From positions 30,120 through 94,119 of the forward strand of contig NZ_CABVHJ010000013.1 in the NCBI RefSeq assembly GCF_902497745.1: 64,000 bases of DNA. Reading direction: 5' to 3'. Below the pieces are notes generated by a model. The model worked only from the letters and a program-made list of their open reading frames with translations. It ran no database searches and had not been told where the DNA came from. The DNA is from Pseudomonas fluorescens. GTDB taxonomy: Bacteria; Pseudomonadota; Gammaproteobacteria; Pseudomonadales; Pseudomonadaceae. This document shows, piece after piece, positions 27,184-35,362 of the stretch (position 1 is the stretch's first letter; every line of letters begins with the position of its first letter). Both the position numbers and the translations under genes were made by a program.

Positions 27184-28533
27184 TCAATCTCCCTTGGGCA
27201 GCTCAATCACAAACCGCGTCCATCCCGCTTCAGATTCGCAACGAATCTGCCCACCATGGGCGCGGATGATGGATTGAGTAATCGCCAATCCCAACCCCGC
27301 ATGCTCACTGCTACCTTCCTGCCGCGCCGGATCCGCTCGGTAAAAACGGTCAAACAGCCGTGGCAACAACTCCGCAGAAATCCCCTCGCCACTGTTCTCG
27401 ACTGAAACGCGCACAGCGCTCTGTTGATCAACGATCCGCAAACTCACATAGCCCTCAGCCGGGGTAAATCGCAGCGCGTTGTCGAGCAAATTCGACAAGG
27501 CCCGGCGCAACATGCTGCGATCACCATCGATCCGCGCATAACCCTCGCGCGTCAGCTTGACCCCGGCGTCCTCCGCCAGCGGCGCAAAAAACTCCAGCAG
27601 CAGATCGGTCTCATCCGCCAATTCCAAGGGTTCGCGCTTGGGCATCAGCAAGCCGTGGTCAGCCTTGGCCAGATACAACATGTCGTTGACCAGTTGCGCC
27701 ATCCATTGCAGCTCTTCGAGGTTGCTGTGCAGCGCTTCGCGGTAATCCTCGATCGGCCGAGGGCGGGTGAGGGTGACTTGGGTGTGGGTCAGCAGGTTCG
27801 ACAGCGGGGTACGCAGTTCGTGGGCGATGTCGGCGGAAAACGCCGAGAGCCGCTGAAACGAGTCGTCGAGGCGTGCGAGCATGGCGTTGAAGCTGTGGGC
27901 CATTTCCGCAAGTTCTGGCGGCATTTGCGCTTCCGGCAATCGGGCATTCAACGATTGTGCGGAAATCCCACGGGCGACTGCACTCATGCGCCGCAACGGA
28001 CGCAAGCCGCTGCGTGCGGCCCAGGCGCCAAGCAAAGCGGTGGCCAGCGCTGACAGCCCGACGGTCAGCCAGATCAGATGCTGCATGCGTTGCAGAAAGT
28101 GTTGGTGATGGGTGATGTCCAGCAGCAAGGTCAATTGCGGTGAATCGGTTTTGTCCGGGTAGAGCGGGGTGTTGAGCACGCGATAGTCGGTGCCGTCATG
28201 GCTTATGGTCGACAGGCCGGATTGTCGCGGCAAATCCTTGGGAATCTGCGTCGAACTGTCATACCAGCGCTGGCCGTCAGCGCCGGTAATGCGCAGCGAC
28301 AGATCGGCCTGGCGACTCAGTTCATCTGCCAGTCTTGCTTCACGTTGGTCAGGCTGAAGATCCTGCAAGGCGCGGCGCAAGCCGATCAGTTTGCCATCCA
28401 GTTGCTGCTGGTCGAGTTCGATGAAGTGCGCCTCGCTGGCGCGGTTGAACAGCACGCCGGCGAACAGTGAAACCACGGCGGTGCAGGCGGCAAACAACAA
28501 GGCCAGGCGCGAACTGAGGGACAAACGACGCAT
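27184..28533 (-). CDS. heavy-metal (copper) sensor histidine kinase, CopS/CusS type
   Basis: Membrane histidine kinase of 449 residues. An N-terminal helix (about 9-28), a periplasmic domain of about 130 residues and a second helix near 165 are followed by HAMP. The dimerisation domain has the phospho-acceptor His in AHELRTPL and the ATPase boxes are NLLDNALRFTP and GLGLAIT. The order and the adjacent regulator match heavy-metal sensors of the CusS/CopS group. Its start overlaps the regulator's stop by one base, showing coupling. The copper assignment comes from the divergent cupredoxin gene. Confidence 0.85.
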   Translation of the reverse strand: MRRLSLSSRLALLFAACTAVVSLFAGVLFNRASEAHFIELDQQQLDGKLIGLRRALQDLQPDQREARLADELSRQADLSLRITGADGQRWYDSSTQIPKDLPRQSGLSTISHDGTDYRVLNTPLYPDKTDSPQLTLLLDITHHQHFLQRMQHLIWLTVGLSALATALLGAWAARSGLRPLRRMSAVARGISAQSLNARLPEAQMPPELAEMAHSFNAMLARLDDSFQRLSAFSADIAHELRTPLSNLLTHTQVTLTRPRPIEDYREALHSNLEELQWMAQLVNDMLYLAKADHGLLMPKREPLELADETDLLLEFFAPLAEDAGVKLTREGYARIDGDRSMLRRALSNLLDNALRFTPAEGYVSLRIVDQQSAVRVSVENSGEGISAELLPRLFDRFYRADPARQEGSSEHAGLGLAITQSIIRAHGGQIRCESEAGWTRFVIELPKGD

Positions 28534-29213
28534 CAGGCGCCACGCTCTTCGAGCACGTAACCCATGCCGCGTACGGTGTGGATCAGTTTGTTGGGAAACT
28601 CGTCGTCGATCTTCAGACGCAAACGGCGGATCGCCACTTCGATGACATTGGTGTCGCTGTCGAAATTCATGTCCCAGACTTGCGAGGCGATCAGCGATTT
28701 CGGTAGCACTTCACCCTGGCGGCGCAGAAGCATTTCCAATAGCGCGAATTCCTTGGCGGTGAGATCAATTCGTTGGCCACTGCGTTCGACCCGACGGCGA
28801 ATCAGATCCAGGCGCAGATCGGCCAGTTGCAGACTGGTTTCCTGGGTTGTAGCGCTGCCGCGACGCAACAGGCTGCGCACCCGCGCCAGCAGTTCGGAGA
28901 AAGCGAAGGGCTTGACCAGATAGTCGTCGGCGCCCAGTTCGAGGCCATGCACTCGGTCCTCTACCGCGTCTTTGGCTGTGAGAAAAAGTACCGGCGTATC
29001 CAGCCCGGCGCTGCGCACCGCTTGCAGAATCTGCCAGCCGCTGCGCCCCGGCAGCATCACGTCGAGGATCAGCAGCGCGTAATCACCGCTCAAAGCCAGG
29101 TGCTGACCGCTGTTGCCGTCGGCCACCAGTTCCGTGTTGAACCCGGCCTCGGTCAGGCCTTGGCGCAGGTATTGGCCGGTTTTCGCTTGGTCTTCGACGA
29201 TCAACAGTTTCAT
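28533..29213 (-). CDS. heavy-metal response regulator, CopR/CusR type
   Basis: OmpR-family response regulator of 226 residues. The receiver has DQAK after LLIVE, the phospho-acceptor Asp in LLILDVMLPG and Lys in DYLVKPF; the C-terminal winged helix ends in LIHTVRGMGYVLE. It is the first gene of a two-gene operon with the kinase. The intergenic region to the divergent cupredoxin gene contains a close match to the CusR box, so it probably controls itself and that gene. Confidence 0.88.
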   Translation of the reverse strand: MKLLIVEDQAKTGQYLRQGLTEAGFNTELVADGNSGQHLALSGDYALLILDVMLPGRSGWQILQAVRSAGLDTPVLFLTAKDAVEDRVHGLELGADDYLVKPFAFSELLARVRSLLRRGSATTQETSLQLADLRLDLIRRRVERSGQRIDLTAKEFALLEMLLRRQGEVLPKSLIASQVWDMNFDSDTNVIEVAIRRLRLKIDDEFPNKLIHTVRGMGYVLEERGA

Positions 29214-29286
29214 GGGCGACTCGGGTGGGTTCGGGGGTGTAGAAACGAAAGCTTTATACCGTGAGCGCAGGCGACAAACGCCAACC

Positions 29287-29300
29287 TGACAAAGTTGTAA
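29287..29300. promoter_or_regulatory. candidate CusR/CopR operator
   Basis: TGACAAAGTTGTAA fits the known CusR palindrome TGACAA-N2-TTGTCA with one mismatch. It is in the 165-base gap between the regulator and the divergent cupredoxin gene. Confidence 0.6.
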
Positions 29301-29378
29301 TCTGCCTGTCAGCTAGATGCCAGCGCAGGCCGGCTAAAGTTTCCCACAGGCTGAACCTTATCTTGTTGGAGAACGACC

Positions 29379-29912
29379 ATGTTTTTACGCCAATCCCTGA
29401 CGTTGGCTGCCTGTCTGTTGGCGCTGAGTTCGCCAGTGTGGGCCGCGCCAGCCCACACCTACGATTTCGGCCAGCCAGCGCCTGCCGCCAAAGCCACGCG
29501 CAGCATTGAAGTGGTGATGGGCGATATGTCCTTCGATCCCAAGGCGATTCAGATCAAGGCCGGTGAGACCGTTCGCTTTGTGCTGGTGAATAAAGGCCAG
29601 TTGTTGCACGAATTCAACCTCGGTGACGCGGCGATGCACGCCAGACACCAGCAGGAAATGTTGCAGATGCAGCAAAGCGGCATGCTTACGCCTACCGGCA
29701 TGAAGGAAATGTCCCACGATATGGCCGGCATGGATCACGCAGCGATGGGCCATGGCATGAAGCACGATGATCCGAACAGCGTGTTGGTCGAGCCAGGTAA
29801 AACCGCCGAGCTGACCTGGACCTTCAGCAAGGCCACCAGCCTGGAATTCGCCTGCAATATTCCCGGGCATTATCAGGCGGGCATGGTCGGCAAACTGACA
29901 GTCAGTCAGTAA
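29379..29912 (+). CDS. periplasmic cupredoxin, Met/His-rich copper-binding protein
   Basis: Secreted copper protein of 177 residues with a signal peptide ending SSPVWA-APAH. The plastocyanin-like fold begins at IEVVMGDMSFDPKAI; type-1 copper ligands can be placed at His in LLHEFNL and at Cys, His and Met in ACNIPGHYQAGM. Between them sits a Met/His-rich loop (MSHDMAGMDHAAMGHGMKH) suited to binding extra copper. It is divergent from the copper-type two-component system and has GGAG before its ATG. A role in periplasmic copper buffering is likely. Confidence 0.87.
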   Translation: MFLRQSLTLAACLLALSSPVWAAPAHTYDFGQPAPAAKATRSIEVVMGDMSFDPKAIQIKAGETVRFVLVNKGQLLHEFNLGDAAMHARHQQEMLQMQQSGMLTPTGMKEMSHDMAGMDHAAMGHGMKHDDPNSVLVEPGKTAELTWTFSKATSLEFACNIPGHYQAGMVGKLTVSQ

Positions 29913-29973
29913 GCACTCAAAGGCGCGGGCAAAGGCTGGTAGAATCCGCTGATTCTTCAGTCAGGTTTCCGCC

Positions 29974-30804
29974 ATGCATCCCGCAGCCGAACACTCGCCG
30001 CTGGGCAAATCCAGCGAATACATCGCCACCTACACGCCGTCCCTGCTGTTCCCGATTCCGCGCACCGCGAAATGGGCCGAGCTGGGCCTGACCGCCGACA
30101 CCCTGCCGTATAAAGGTGTGGATTTCTGGAACTGCTTCGAGTTGTCGTGGCTGCTGCCGTCGGGTAAACCGGTGGTGGCGATCGGCGAATTCAGCATCCC
30201 GGCGGATTCGCCGAACATCATCGAGTCGAAGTCGTTCAAGTTGTATTTGAACTCGCTGAACCAGACGGCGTTTGCCGACGTCACTTCTTTGGAAGCAACG
30301 CTGGTCAAGGACCTTTCTGCTGCTGCCGGCAAACCGGTGGGCGTGCGGGTTCGCAGCCTGAAGGATGTTGAAGCGGAGGGCGTCGTGGCGTTGCCGGGCG
30401 TGTGCATCGACGATCTGGATATCAGCGTCAGCAACTATGAACATCCGCGCCCTGAACTGCTGCGTTGCGATGATTCGCGGATTGTCGAGGAGAGCGTGCA
30501 CAGTCATCTGCTCAAATCCAACTGCCCGGTGACCAGTCAGCCGGACTGGGGCACAGTGGTGGTGGAATATCGTGGCTCGGCGCTGGATCATGCGAGTCTA
30601 CTGGAATATATCGTCAGCTTCCGCCAGCACTCGGACTTCCATGAGCAGTGTGTGGAGCGGATTTTCCTCGACTTGCAGCGCTTGTTGAAACCAGAAAAGC
30701 TCACCGTATTTGCACGTTACGTGCGTCGCGGTGGTCTGGATATCAATCCGTATCGCAGCACCGAAAACGTACAGCTGCCGAACCATCGATTGGTGCGTCA
30801 ATAA
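29974..30804 (+). CDS. queF: NADPH-dependent 7-cyano-7-deazaguanine reductase QueF
   Basis: Reduces preQ0 to preQ1 in queuosine tRNA-modification synthesis. The 276-residue protein is the long, two-domain (YqfB-like, type II) form. The catalytic cysteine is in KSNCPVTSQPDWG and the adjacent Asp supports catalysis; the conserved ESKSFKLYLNSLNQT is the NADPH-binding QueF motif. No preQ1 riboswitch was recognised in the 60-base leader. It stands alone, flanked by REP elements downstream. Confidence 0.95.
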   Translation: MHPAAEHSPLGKSSEYIATYTPSLLFPIPRTAKWAELGLTADTLPYKGVDFWNCFELSWLLPSGKPVVAIGEFSIPADSPNIIESKSFKLYLNSLNQTAFADVTSLEATLVKDLSAAAGKPVGVRVRSLKDVEAEGVVALPGVCIDDLDISVSNYEHPRPELLRCDDSRIVEESVHSHLLKSNCPVTSQPDWGTVVVEYRGSALDHASLLEYIVSFRQHSDFHEQCVERIFLDLQRLLKPEKLTVFARYVRRGGLDINPYRSTENVQLPNHRLVRQ

Positions 30805-30828
30805 AGATCCGGAATGTGCGATATCCAA

Positions 30829-30918
30829 TGTGGGAGCGAGCCTGCTCGCGAATGCGGTGTGTCATTCAACGATGATGTCGATTGACACGACGGCTTCGCG
30901 AGCAGGCTCGCTCCCACA
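30829..30918. repeat. inverted REP pair after queF
   Basis: Two REP elements (30829-30852 and 30895-30918) in opposite orientation are separated by 42 bases; arms read GGGAGCGAGCCTGCTCGCG and its complement. Confidence 0.85.
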
Positions 30919-30946
30919 GGGGACTGCATTGCAAATCGTAGACATG

Positions 30947-30980
30947 AAAAAGCCCTGCCAGTGATGGCAGGGCTTTTTTC
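30947..30980. terminator. bidirectional terminator between queF and the DUF4404 gene
   Basis: GAAAAAGCCCTGCCA / TGGCAGGGCTTTTTTC has a 3-base loop, with A and T runs on both sides so that it serves both convergent genes. Confidence 0.9.
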
Positions 30981-30993
30981 GTTTCGGGGGGAG

Positions 30994-31257
30994 TCAGATC
31001 CCCATGCTGCCCAGCGCGTTGACGATGTTGCGCAAGGTGCCAGCTATGGTTGGATGGTCAACTTCAAAGCGTTCAACGGCGAGGTTCACGCCGTCGGCAA
31101 TGTTCGAATCGTTGGTCTTGGTTTCGAGTTCAAGTTCCAGTTCAATCTGCGCCATCAGCGCATGCAAATCCTCACGCTCGGCTTCCGACAGCGGCGGATT
31201 CTGCTCCAGCTGCTCGCGCAGGGTATCGAGCTGTTTTTGCAGTTCTTGGGCGGGCAT
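30994..31257 (-). CDS. DUF4404 family protein (87 aa)
   Basis: A small, acidic, mainly helical cytoplasmic protein. The N-terminal half (MPAQELQKQLDTLREQLEQN) is amphipathic and probably forms a coiled coil; the C-terminal half contains VERFEVDHPTIAGTLRNIVN. This matches the DUF4404 family of gamma-proteobacteria, whose function is not known to me. GGAAAA precedes the ATG. It shares a bidirectional terminator with queF. Confidence 0.75.
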   Translation of the reverse strand: MPAQELQKQLDTLREQLEQNPPLSEAEREDLHALMAQIELELELETKTNDSNIADGVNLAVERFEVDHPTIAGTLRNIVNALGSMGI

Positions 31258-31365
31258 GGTGTTTTCCTTTTATCAATAGGCACTGGCATTGACCGCAACC
31301 GCGCGCCAAAGGTCTATGGCTGACCTTTAGATTAATCCACTCCCGGCAAACCTGCATGATCCCGA

Positions 31366-31986
31366 TCAGGGCTTTTCGCCTTTGAGCCGGCGCAGGCTGA
31401 TGTCCGCCAGGCAGGTGTCGAGTTCGCCCAGATGATCGATCACCGAATGCACGCCCAGCCCGAATAACTGCACGGTCGCCTTGCCACGCAACTGTTCGCG
31501 TTCTTTCTGGCTCAAGGCTTGCCATTCGCCCGGTGCCAGGCCGCACAGCGAGCCGCAGGAGGCGAGGCCGATGGTCCACAGCCCGGCGTTCAGGCCGGCC
31601 TGCAACAGGCGCGGCTCACCGCTGACCAGTACGCAGCCGTCCAGACTGGCGACGTTCAAGTCCATCAAGGCTTGCCAGCAGGCATTCGGCGCAGGCCATG
31701 GATTGATTGTTGCCGAATGTTGCGCAGGTTTGATTGACGCCGGCAGTGAGGCCGACAACGATTGGGCGAGGGCAGGGGGCAGTTCATCCAGCCACGCGCA
31801 AGGAATCTGCTGGCGCTGCAAACTGTGCAGACTTTCTAGCGCGCCCGGCGTGGCCTCGGCATATTCGGGCCGGGCGATGGTATTTAGACGAGCGCGAGCA
31901 CCGAAATCCACCAGACAGCCGCTGAGTCCAAACAGTACGGCGGTCAGGCTGGACGCGGCGACGGGCAAGGTTTCGGCGTGTGTCAT
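31366..31986 (-). CDS. HAD-superfamily phosphonatase-like protein lacking catalytic aspartates
   Basis: 206-residue protein with the HAD fold and similarity to phosphonoacetaldehyde hydrolase (ASCGSLCGL, NAGLWTIGL). Motif I, normally DxDGT, reads FGLSGCLVD (19-27): the nucleophile position is Gly20 and the acid/base position Ser22. The late metal-binding motif GD(T/S) is replaced by VSGEP. As written it cannot act as a HAD phosphohydrolase, so it is probably a pseudoenzyme with a binding or regulatory role, unless a sequencing error is involved. AGGGA precedes the ATG. The gene is isolated. Confidence 0.7.
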   Translation of the reverse strand: MTHAETLPVAASSLTAVLFGLSGCLVDFGARARLNTIARPEYAEATPGALESLHSLQRQQIPCAWLDELPPALAQSLSASLPASIKPAQHSATINPWPAPNACWQALMDLNVASLDGCVLVSGEPRLLQAGLNAGLWTIGLASCGSLCGLAPGEWQALSQKEREQLRGKATVQLFGLGVHSVIDHLGELDTCLADISLRRLKGEKP

Positions 31987-32184
31987 GGCAGCGTCCCTGA
32001 AATAGCGATAAGGCTAGTCATTCCAGGTGACAGTTGCGTGACGACTATGTGAAACACGGCGTGGGAGGCGTCCTACAACTTTGCACAATTGGCCGACTGC
32101 CCAAACCGGCTTTTGCGCTTATACTAGCGGCCTTAATGCCCGGGCCCCGATGCCCGCGACAGTACATATCCAAGGAGTTTTTCT

Positions 32185-32874
32185 ATGCGCTGGAGCTATC
32201 CGCTCGCTCAGCTAAGTGTATGTGCCGGCCTGTTGCTGGCGCCGTTCGCCACTCAGGCGGCAACGGAAGAAGACCCTTGGGAAAGCGTCAACCGCCCGAT
32301 TTTCCAGTTCAATGACTTCGTTGACACTTACGCGCTGAAGCCATTGGCCCAGGGCTATGAGTTTGTAACGCCGCAGTTCCTCGAAGACGGCATCCACAAC
32401 ATGTTCCGCAACGTCGGTGACGTCACCAACCTTGCCAACAACATCCTGCAAGCCAAACCGGCTGCTGCGGGCGTCGACACCGCTCGCCTGATCTTCAACA
32501 CCACGTTCGGTCTGCTGGGTTTCTTCGATGTCGGCACCAAGATGGGCCTGAACCGTAGCGACGAAGACTTCGGTCAGACCCTCGGTTACTGGGGCGTGGG
32601 TAGCGGTCCGTACGTGATGCTGCCGCTGATGGGGCCGAGCACGTTACGCGATGCGCCTTCCAAGTACGTCGACAGCTACACCGGTATGTACCGCTACATC
32701 GACCACGTACCTACGCGTAACTCGATCTTCGGTCTGAACATCGTCGACACCCGTGCCAGCCTGCTGTCGAGCGAAAAGCTGATCAGCGGCGACAAGTACA
32801 CCTTCATCCGCAATGCTTACTTGCAGAACCGCGAGTTCAAAGTGAAGGATGGCCAGGTCGAAGACGATTTTTAA
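32185..32874 (+). CDS. mlaA: phospholipid-binding protein MlaA (VacJ family)
   Basis: Outer-membrane component of the Mla system that removes misplaced phospholipids from the outer leaflet. The 229-residue protein matches VacJ throughout: EDPWESVNRPIFQFND, ARLIFNTTFGLLGFFDVGTKMGL, FGQTLGYWGVG and GPYVMLPLMGPSTLRD. The signal peptide ends ATQA-ATEED with no lipobox at the expected place, so it seems to be processed by signal peptidase I, unlike the lipoprotein of E. coli. A good AAGGAG precedes the start and a terminator follows. Confidence 0.92.
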   Translation: MRWSYPLAQLSVCAGLLLAPFATQAATEEDPWESVNRPIFQFNDFVDTYALKPLAQGYEFVTPQFLEDGIHNMFRNVGDVTNLANNILQAKPAAAGVDTARLIFNTTFGLLGFFDVGTKMGLNRSDEDFGQTLGYWGVGSGPYVMLPLMGPSTLRDAPSKYVDSYTGMYRYIDHVPTRNSIFGLNIVDTRASLLSSEKLISGDKYTFIRNAYLQNREFKVKDGQVEDDF

Positions 32875-32891
32875 TCTCGACCGGTAAAAAG

Positions 32892-32919
32892 AAAGGCGAC
32901 CTCCAGGGTCGCCTTTTTT
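32892..32919 (+). terminator. intrinsic terminator of mlaA
   Basis: AAAGGCGACC / GGTCGCCTTTTTT with a short TCCAG loop, 18 bases after the mlaA stop. The A run on the left may let it also serve the convergent PilZ gene. Confidence 0.88.
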
Positions 32920-32927
32920 GTGTGTAG

Positions 32928-33227
32928 CTATTTCATCTTCAGAATGGTCAGACCGAGCTTCTGGCCGCCGCCATCTTGAGGCTTGATCCAGACCACTTCG
33001 GTCTCGGCTTCAAGCCCGCTGAGCGCCGCGTGTTCGGAGTCGATGCGCACGCTCAAACGGTCGCCGACCGCGAACTGGCGCGGCGCTGCGACCTGCATGC
33101 CGCTGCTGGAGAGGTCGATGCACACCCCTGAAACCTCATCCCCTTCATGAATCAACACGACATCGGCATCGACCCGCATGCGGATGAAATCGCGCTTTTC
33201 GCTGTAGTCCCGACTGGTTTGACTCAT
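32928..33227 (-). CDS. PilZ domain protein (99 aa)
   Basis: A single-domain PilZ protein and probable cyclic-di-GMP receptor. The N-terminal KRDFIRMRV carries the arginine motif, and CIDLSSSGMQV fits D/NxSxxG exactly, so c-di-GMP binding is plausible. The ATG at 33227 is chosen because AGGA stands before it; a longer frame from 33302 lacks a ribosome site. It is divergent from rssB and convergent with mlaA, as in other pseudomonads. Confidence 0.85.
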   Translation of the reverse strand: MSQTSRDYSEKRDFIRMRVDADVVLIHEGDEVSGVCIDLSSSGMQVAAPRQFAVGDRLSVRIDSEHAALSGLEAETEVVWIKPQDGGGQKLGLTILKMK

Positions 33228-33502
33228 AGGTTCGTCCTTCCATTGGGTTACGGTTTGAGCTGTTCTTATAACTCTCGGTGATTTGACAAGTAAAGTCGTC
33301 AAGCGACCATCGGCGCATGCTTGAAACGCTCTGCGGATGGGAGTACCGTCTGCGCCTTAGAAGGGCACCTCTGATGTAACCGCGTTTGCAGCCAATGCTC
33401 GAAAGCGGTGCAGCAGAGAGGCTAGAAAGCGAATCCAGTAGTTTGCGCAGGGCCCGATGCCCCGCCAACTACGCCAACCTAATTCTGGCGCCGTTTGCCC
33501 AC

Positions 33503-34684
33503 ATGCCAAAAACCAGTGCCACGCTGCTGATAATCGATGATGACGAAGTAGTGCGCGCGAGCCTCGCGGCCTATTTGGAAGACAGTGGTTTCAGCGTCCT
33601 GCAGGCCAGCAACGGCCAGCAGGGTCTTCAGGTATTCGAGCAAGACACGCCCGACCTGGTCATCTGCGATCTGCGCATGCCGCAGATGGGCGGTCTTGAA
33701 CTGATACGTCAGGTCACTGAGCGGTCACCGCAAACGCCGGTGATCGTGGTGTCGGGTGCCGGCGTGATGAACGATGCGGTCGAGGCCCTGCGTCTGGGCG
33801 CGGCGGATTACCTGATCAAGCCTCTCGAAGATCTGGCTGTGCTCGAGCACTCTGTGCGCCGGGCCCTGGATCGTGCGCGTCTGCTGCTGGAAAACCAGCG
33901 CTACCGCGAGAAGCTGGAAAAGGCCAACCGCGAGCTTGAGGCCAGCCTGAACCTGCTCCAGGAAGACCAGAACGCCGGTCGCCAGGTGCAGATGAACATG
34001 CTGCCGGAAAGCCCGTGGAGCATCGACGAGTTCAGGTTCGCCCACCAGATCATCCCGTCGTTGTACCTGTCGGGTGATTTTGTCGACTATTTCCGTGTCG
34101 ACGAGCGCCGGGTCGCGTTTTACCTGGCGGATGTCTCCGGGCATGGTGCCTCTTCAGCCTTCGTCACCGTGCTGTTGAAGTTCATGACTACGCGCTTGCT
34201 GTTCGAATCCAAGCGCAACGGCACATTGCCGGAATTCAAGCCTTCGGAAGTCCTTGGTCATATCAACCGGGGGCTGATCAGTTGTAAGCTGGGTAAACAC
34301 GTCACAATGGTCGGTGGAGTCATCGACGAGGAGACCGGTTTGTTGACCTATAGCATCGGCGGCCATCTGCCGTTGCCTGTGTTGTACACGCCTGACAGTG
34401 TTCGTTATCTCGAAGGGCGTGGTCTGCCGGTGGGCCTCTTCAATGAAGCCACCTACGAAGATCACGTGCTTGAGCTGCCGCCGACGTTCAGCCTGACGCT
34501 GATGTCCGATGGCATTCTGGATCTTTTGCCAGAACCTACGCTCAAAGAAAAAGAAGCCGCTTTGCCTCAACGGGTGAAGTCGGCGGGCGGCAGCCTGGAT
34601 GGTCTGCGGCAAGTTTTTGGATTGGCCACGCTAGGGGAGATGCCGGATGATATCGCCCTGTTGGTGTTGAGCAGGAATCTTTAA
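33503..34684 (+). CDS. rssB: two-component response regulator with PP2C phosphatase output, RssB
   Basis: Receiver-SpoIIE/PP2C protein of 393 residues. The receiver starts LLIIDDDEVVRAS and has its phospho-acceptor at Asp56 (VICDLRMP). A coiled-coil linker (about 130-170) leads to a serine phosphatase domain with ADVSGHG and LMSDGILDL metal-binding motifs. In Pseudomonas, RssB acts with RssC in a sigma-S-linked partner-switching module; unlike E. coli RssB it has an active phosphatase-type domain. The stop codon overlaps the rssC start by one base, showing tight coupling. Confidence 0.9.
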   Translation: MPKTSATLLIIDDDEVVRASLAAYLEDSGFSVLQASNGQQGLQVFEQDTPDLVICDLRMPQMGGLELIRQVTERSPQTPVIVVSGAGVMNDAVEALRLGAADYLIKPLEDLAVLEHSVRRALDRARLLLENQRYREKLEKANRELEASLNLLQEDQNAGRQVQMNMLPESPWSIDEFRFAHQIIPSLYLSGDFVDYFRVDERRVAFYLADVSGHGASSAFVTVLLKFMTTRLLFESKRNGTLPEFKPSEVLGHINRGLISCKLGKHVTMVGGVIDEETGLLTYSIGGHLPLPVLYTPDSVRYLEGRGLPVGLFNEATYEDHVLELPPTFSLTLMSDGILDLLPEPTLKEKEAALPQRVKSAGGSLDGLRQVFGLATLGEMPDDIALLVLSRNL

Positions 34685-35166
34685 TGAGTACCGGTAGAAT
34701 CCAGTTCGCCGAGCAGGACGGCACCTTTGTCCTGAAGTTTGTCGGTGAAGTTCGCCTGACCCTGTGTTCGGCGTTGGATGCGACTATTGAGAAAATCTTC
34801 ACCGCGCTGAATTTCAACGCGATCGTGATCGATTTGACCGAAACCCGCAGCATCGACAGCACGACGTTGGGCCTGTTGGCCAAACTGTCGATCCTGTCGC
34901 GGCAGAAGGTCGGCCTGCTGCCGACCGTCGTCACCACCCACGAAGACATCACCCGTCTGCTGCAATCGATGGGTTTCGAGCAGGTGTTCAACATCGTCAA
35001 CCACCCGGTGCCATGCCCTGAGTGCCTGGACGACCTGCCGGATCAGGACCAGTCGGAAGAAGTGGTGCGGATCAAGGTGCTCGAAGCGCACAAGATCCTC
35101 ATGGGCCTCAACGATTCCAATCGTGAAGCGTTCCATGATCTGGTGAATGCCCTCGAGCGGCATTGA
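34684..35166 (+). CDS. rssC: anti-sigma-factor antagonist RssC (STAS domain)
   Basis: 160-residue protein with an N-terminal STAS domain (about 5-105). The phosphorylatable serine lies in TRSIDSTTLGLLAKL, which matches the SpoIIAA-type switch site. The tail contains a CPECLDDLPDQD segment that may bind metal. RssB is the likely phosphatase for this serine, given the one-base overlap of the two genes. No cognate anti-sigma kinase is encoded in the window. Confidence 0.88.
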   Translation: MSTGRIQFAEQDGTFVLKFVGEVRLTLCSALDATIEKIFTALNFNAIVIDLTETRSIDSTTLGLLAKLSILSRQKVGLLPTVVTTHEDITRLLQSMGFEQVFNIVNHPVPCPECLDDLPDQDQSEEVVRIKVLEAHKILMGLNDSNREAFHDLVNALERH

Positions 35167-35197
35167 TTTCATGATGTGATGTGTCTGGGCTGGCCCC

Positions 35198-35273
35198 TTC
35201 GCGAGCAAGCTCGCTCCCACACTGGATCAGTGTCGATCACCAATCCCCTTGTGGGAGCGAGCTTGCTCGCGAA
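35198..35273. repeat. inverted REP pair after rssC
   Basis: CGCGAGCAAGCTCGCTCCCA (35198-35221) and its inverse (35250-35273), 28 bases apart. Confidence 0.85.
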
Positions 35274-35310
35274 GGCTTCAGTTCAGTCAACGCGGCTCTC
35301 AATGCAGAAT

Positions 35311-35345
35311 AAAAAAGGGCGAACCTGTGAAGGTTCGCCCTTTTG
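35311..35345. terminator. bidirectional terminator between rssC and tal
   Basis: AAAAGGGCGAACC / GGTTCGCCCTTTT with a TGTGAA loop; A and T runs on both sides serve both convergent genes. Confidence 0.9.
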
Positions 35346-35362
35346 CATTTCCCTAACTCAAA

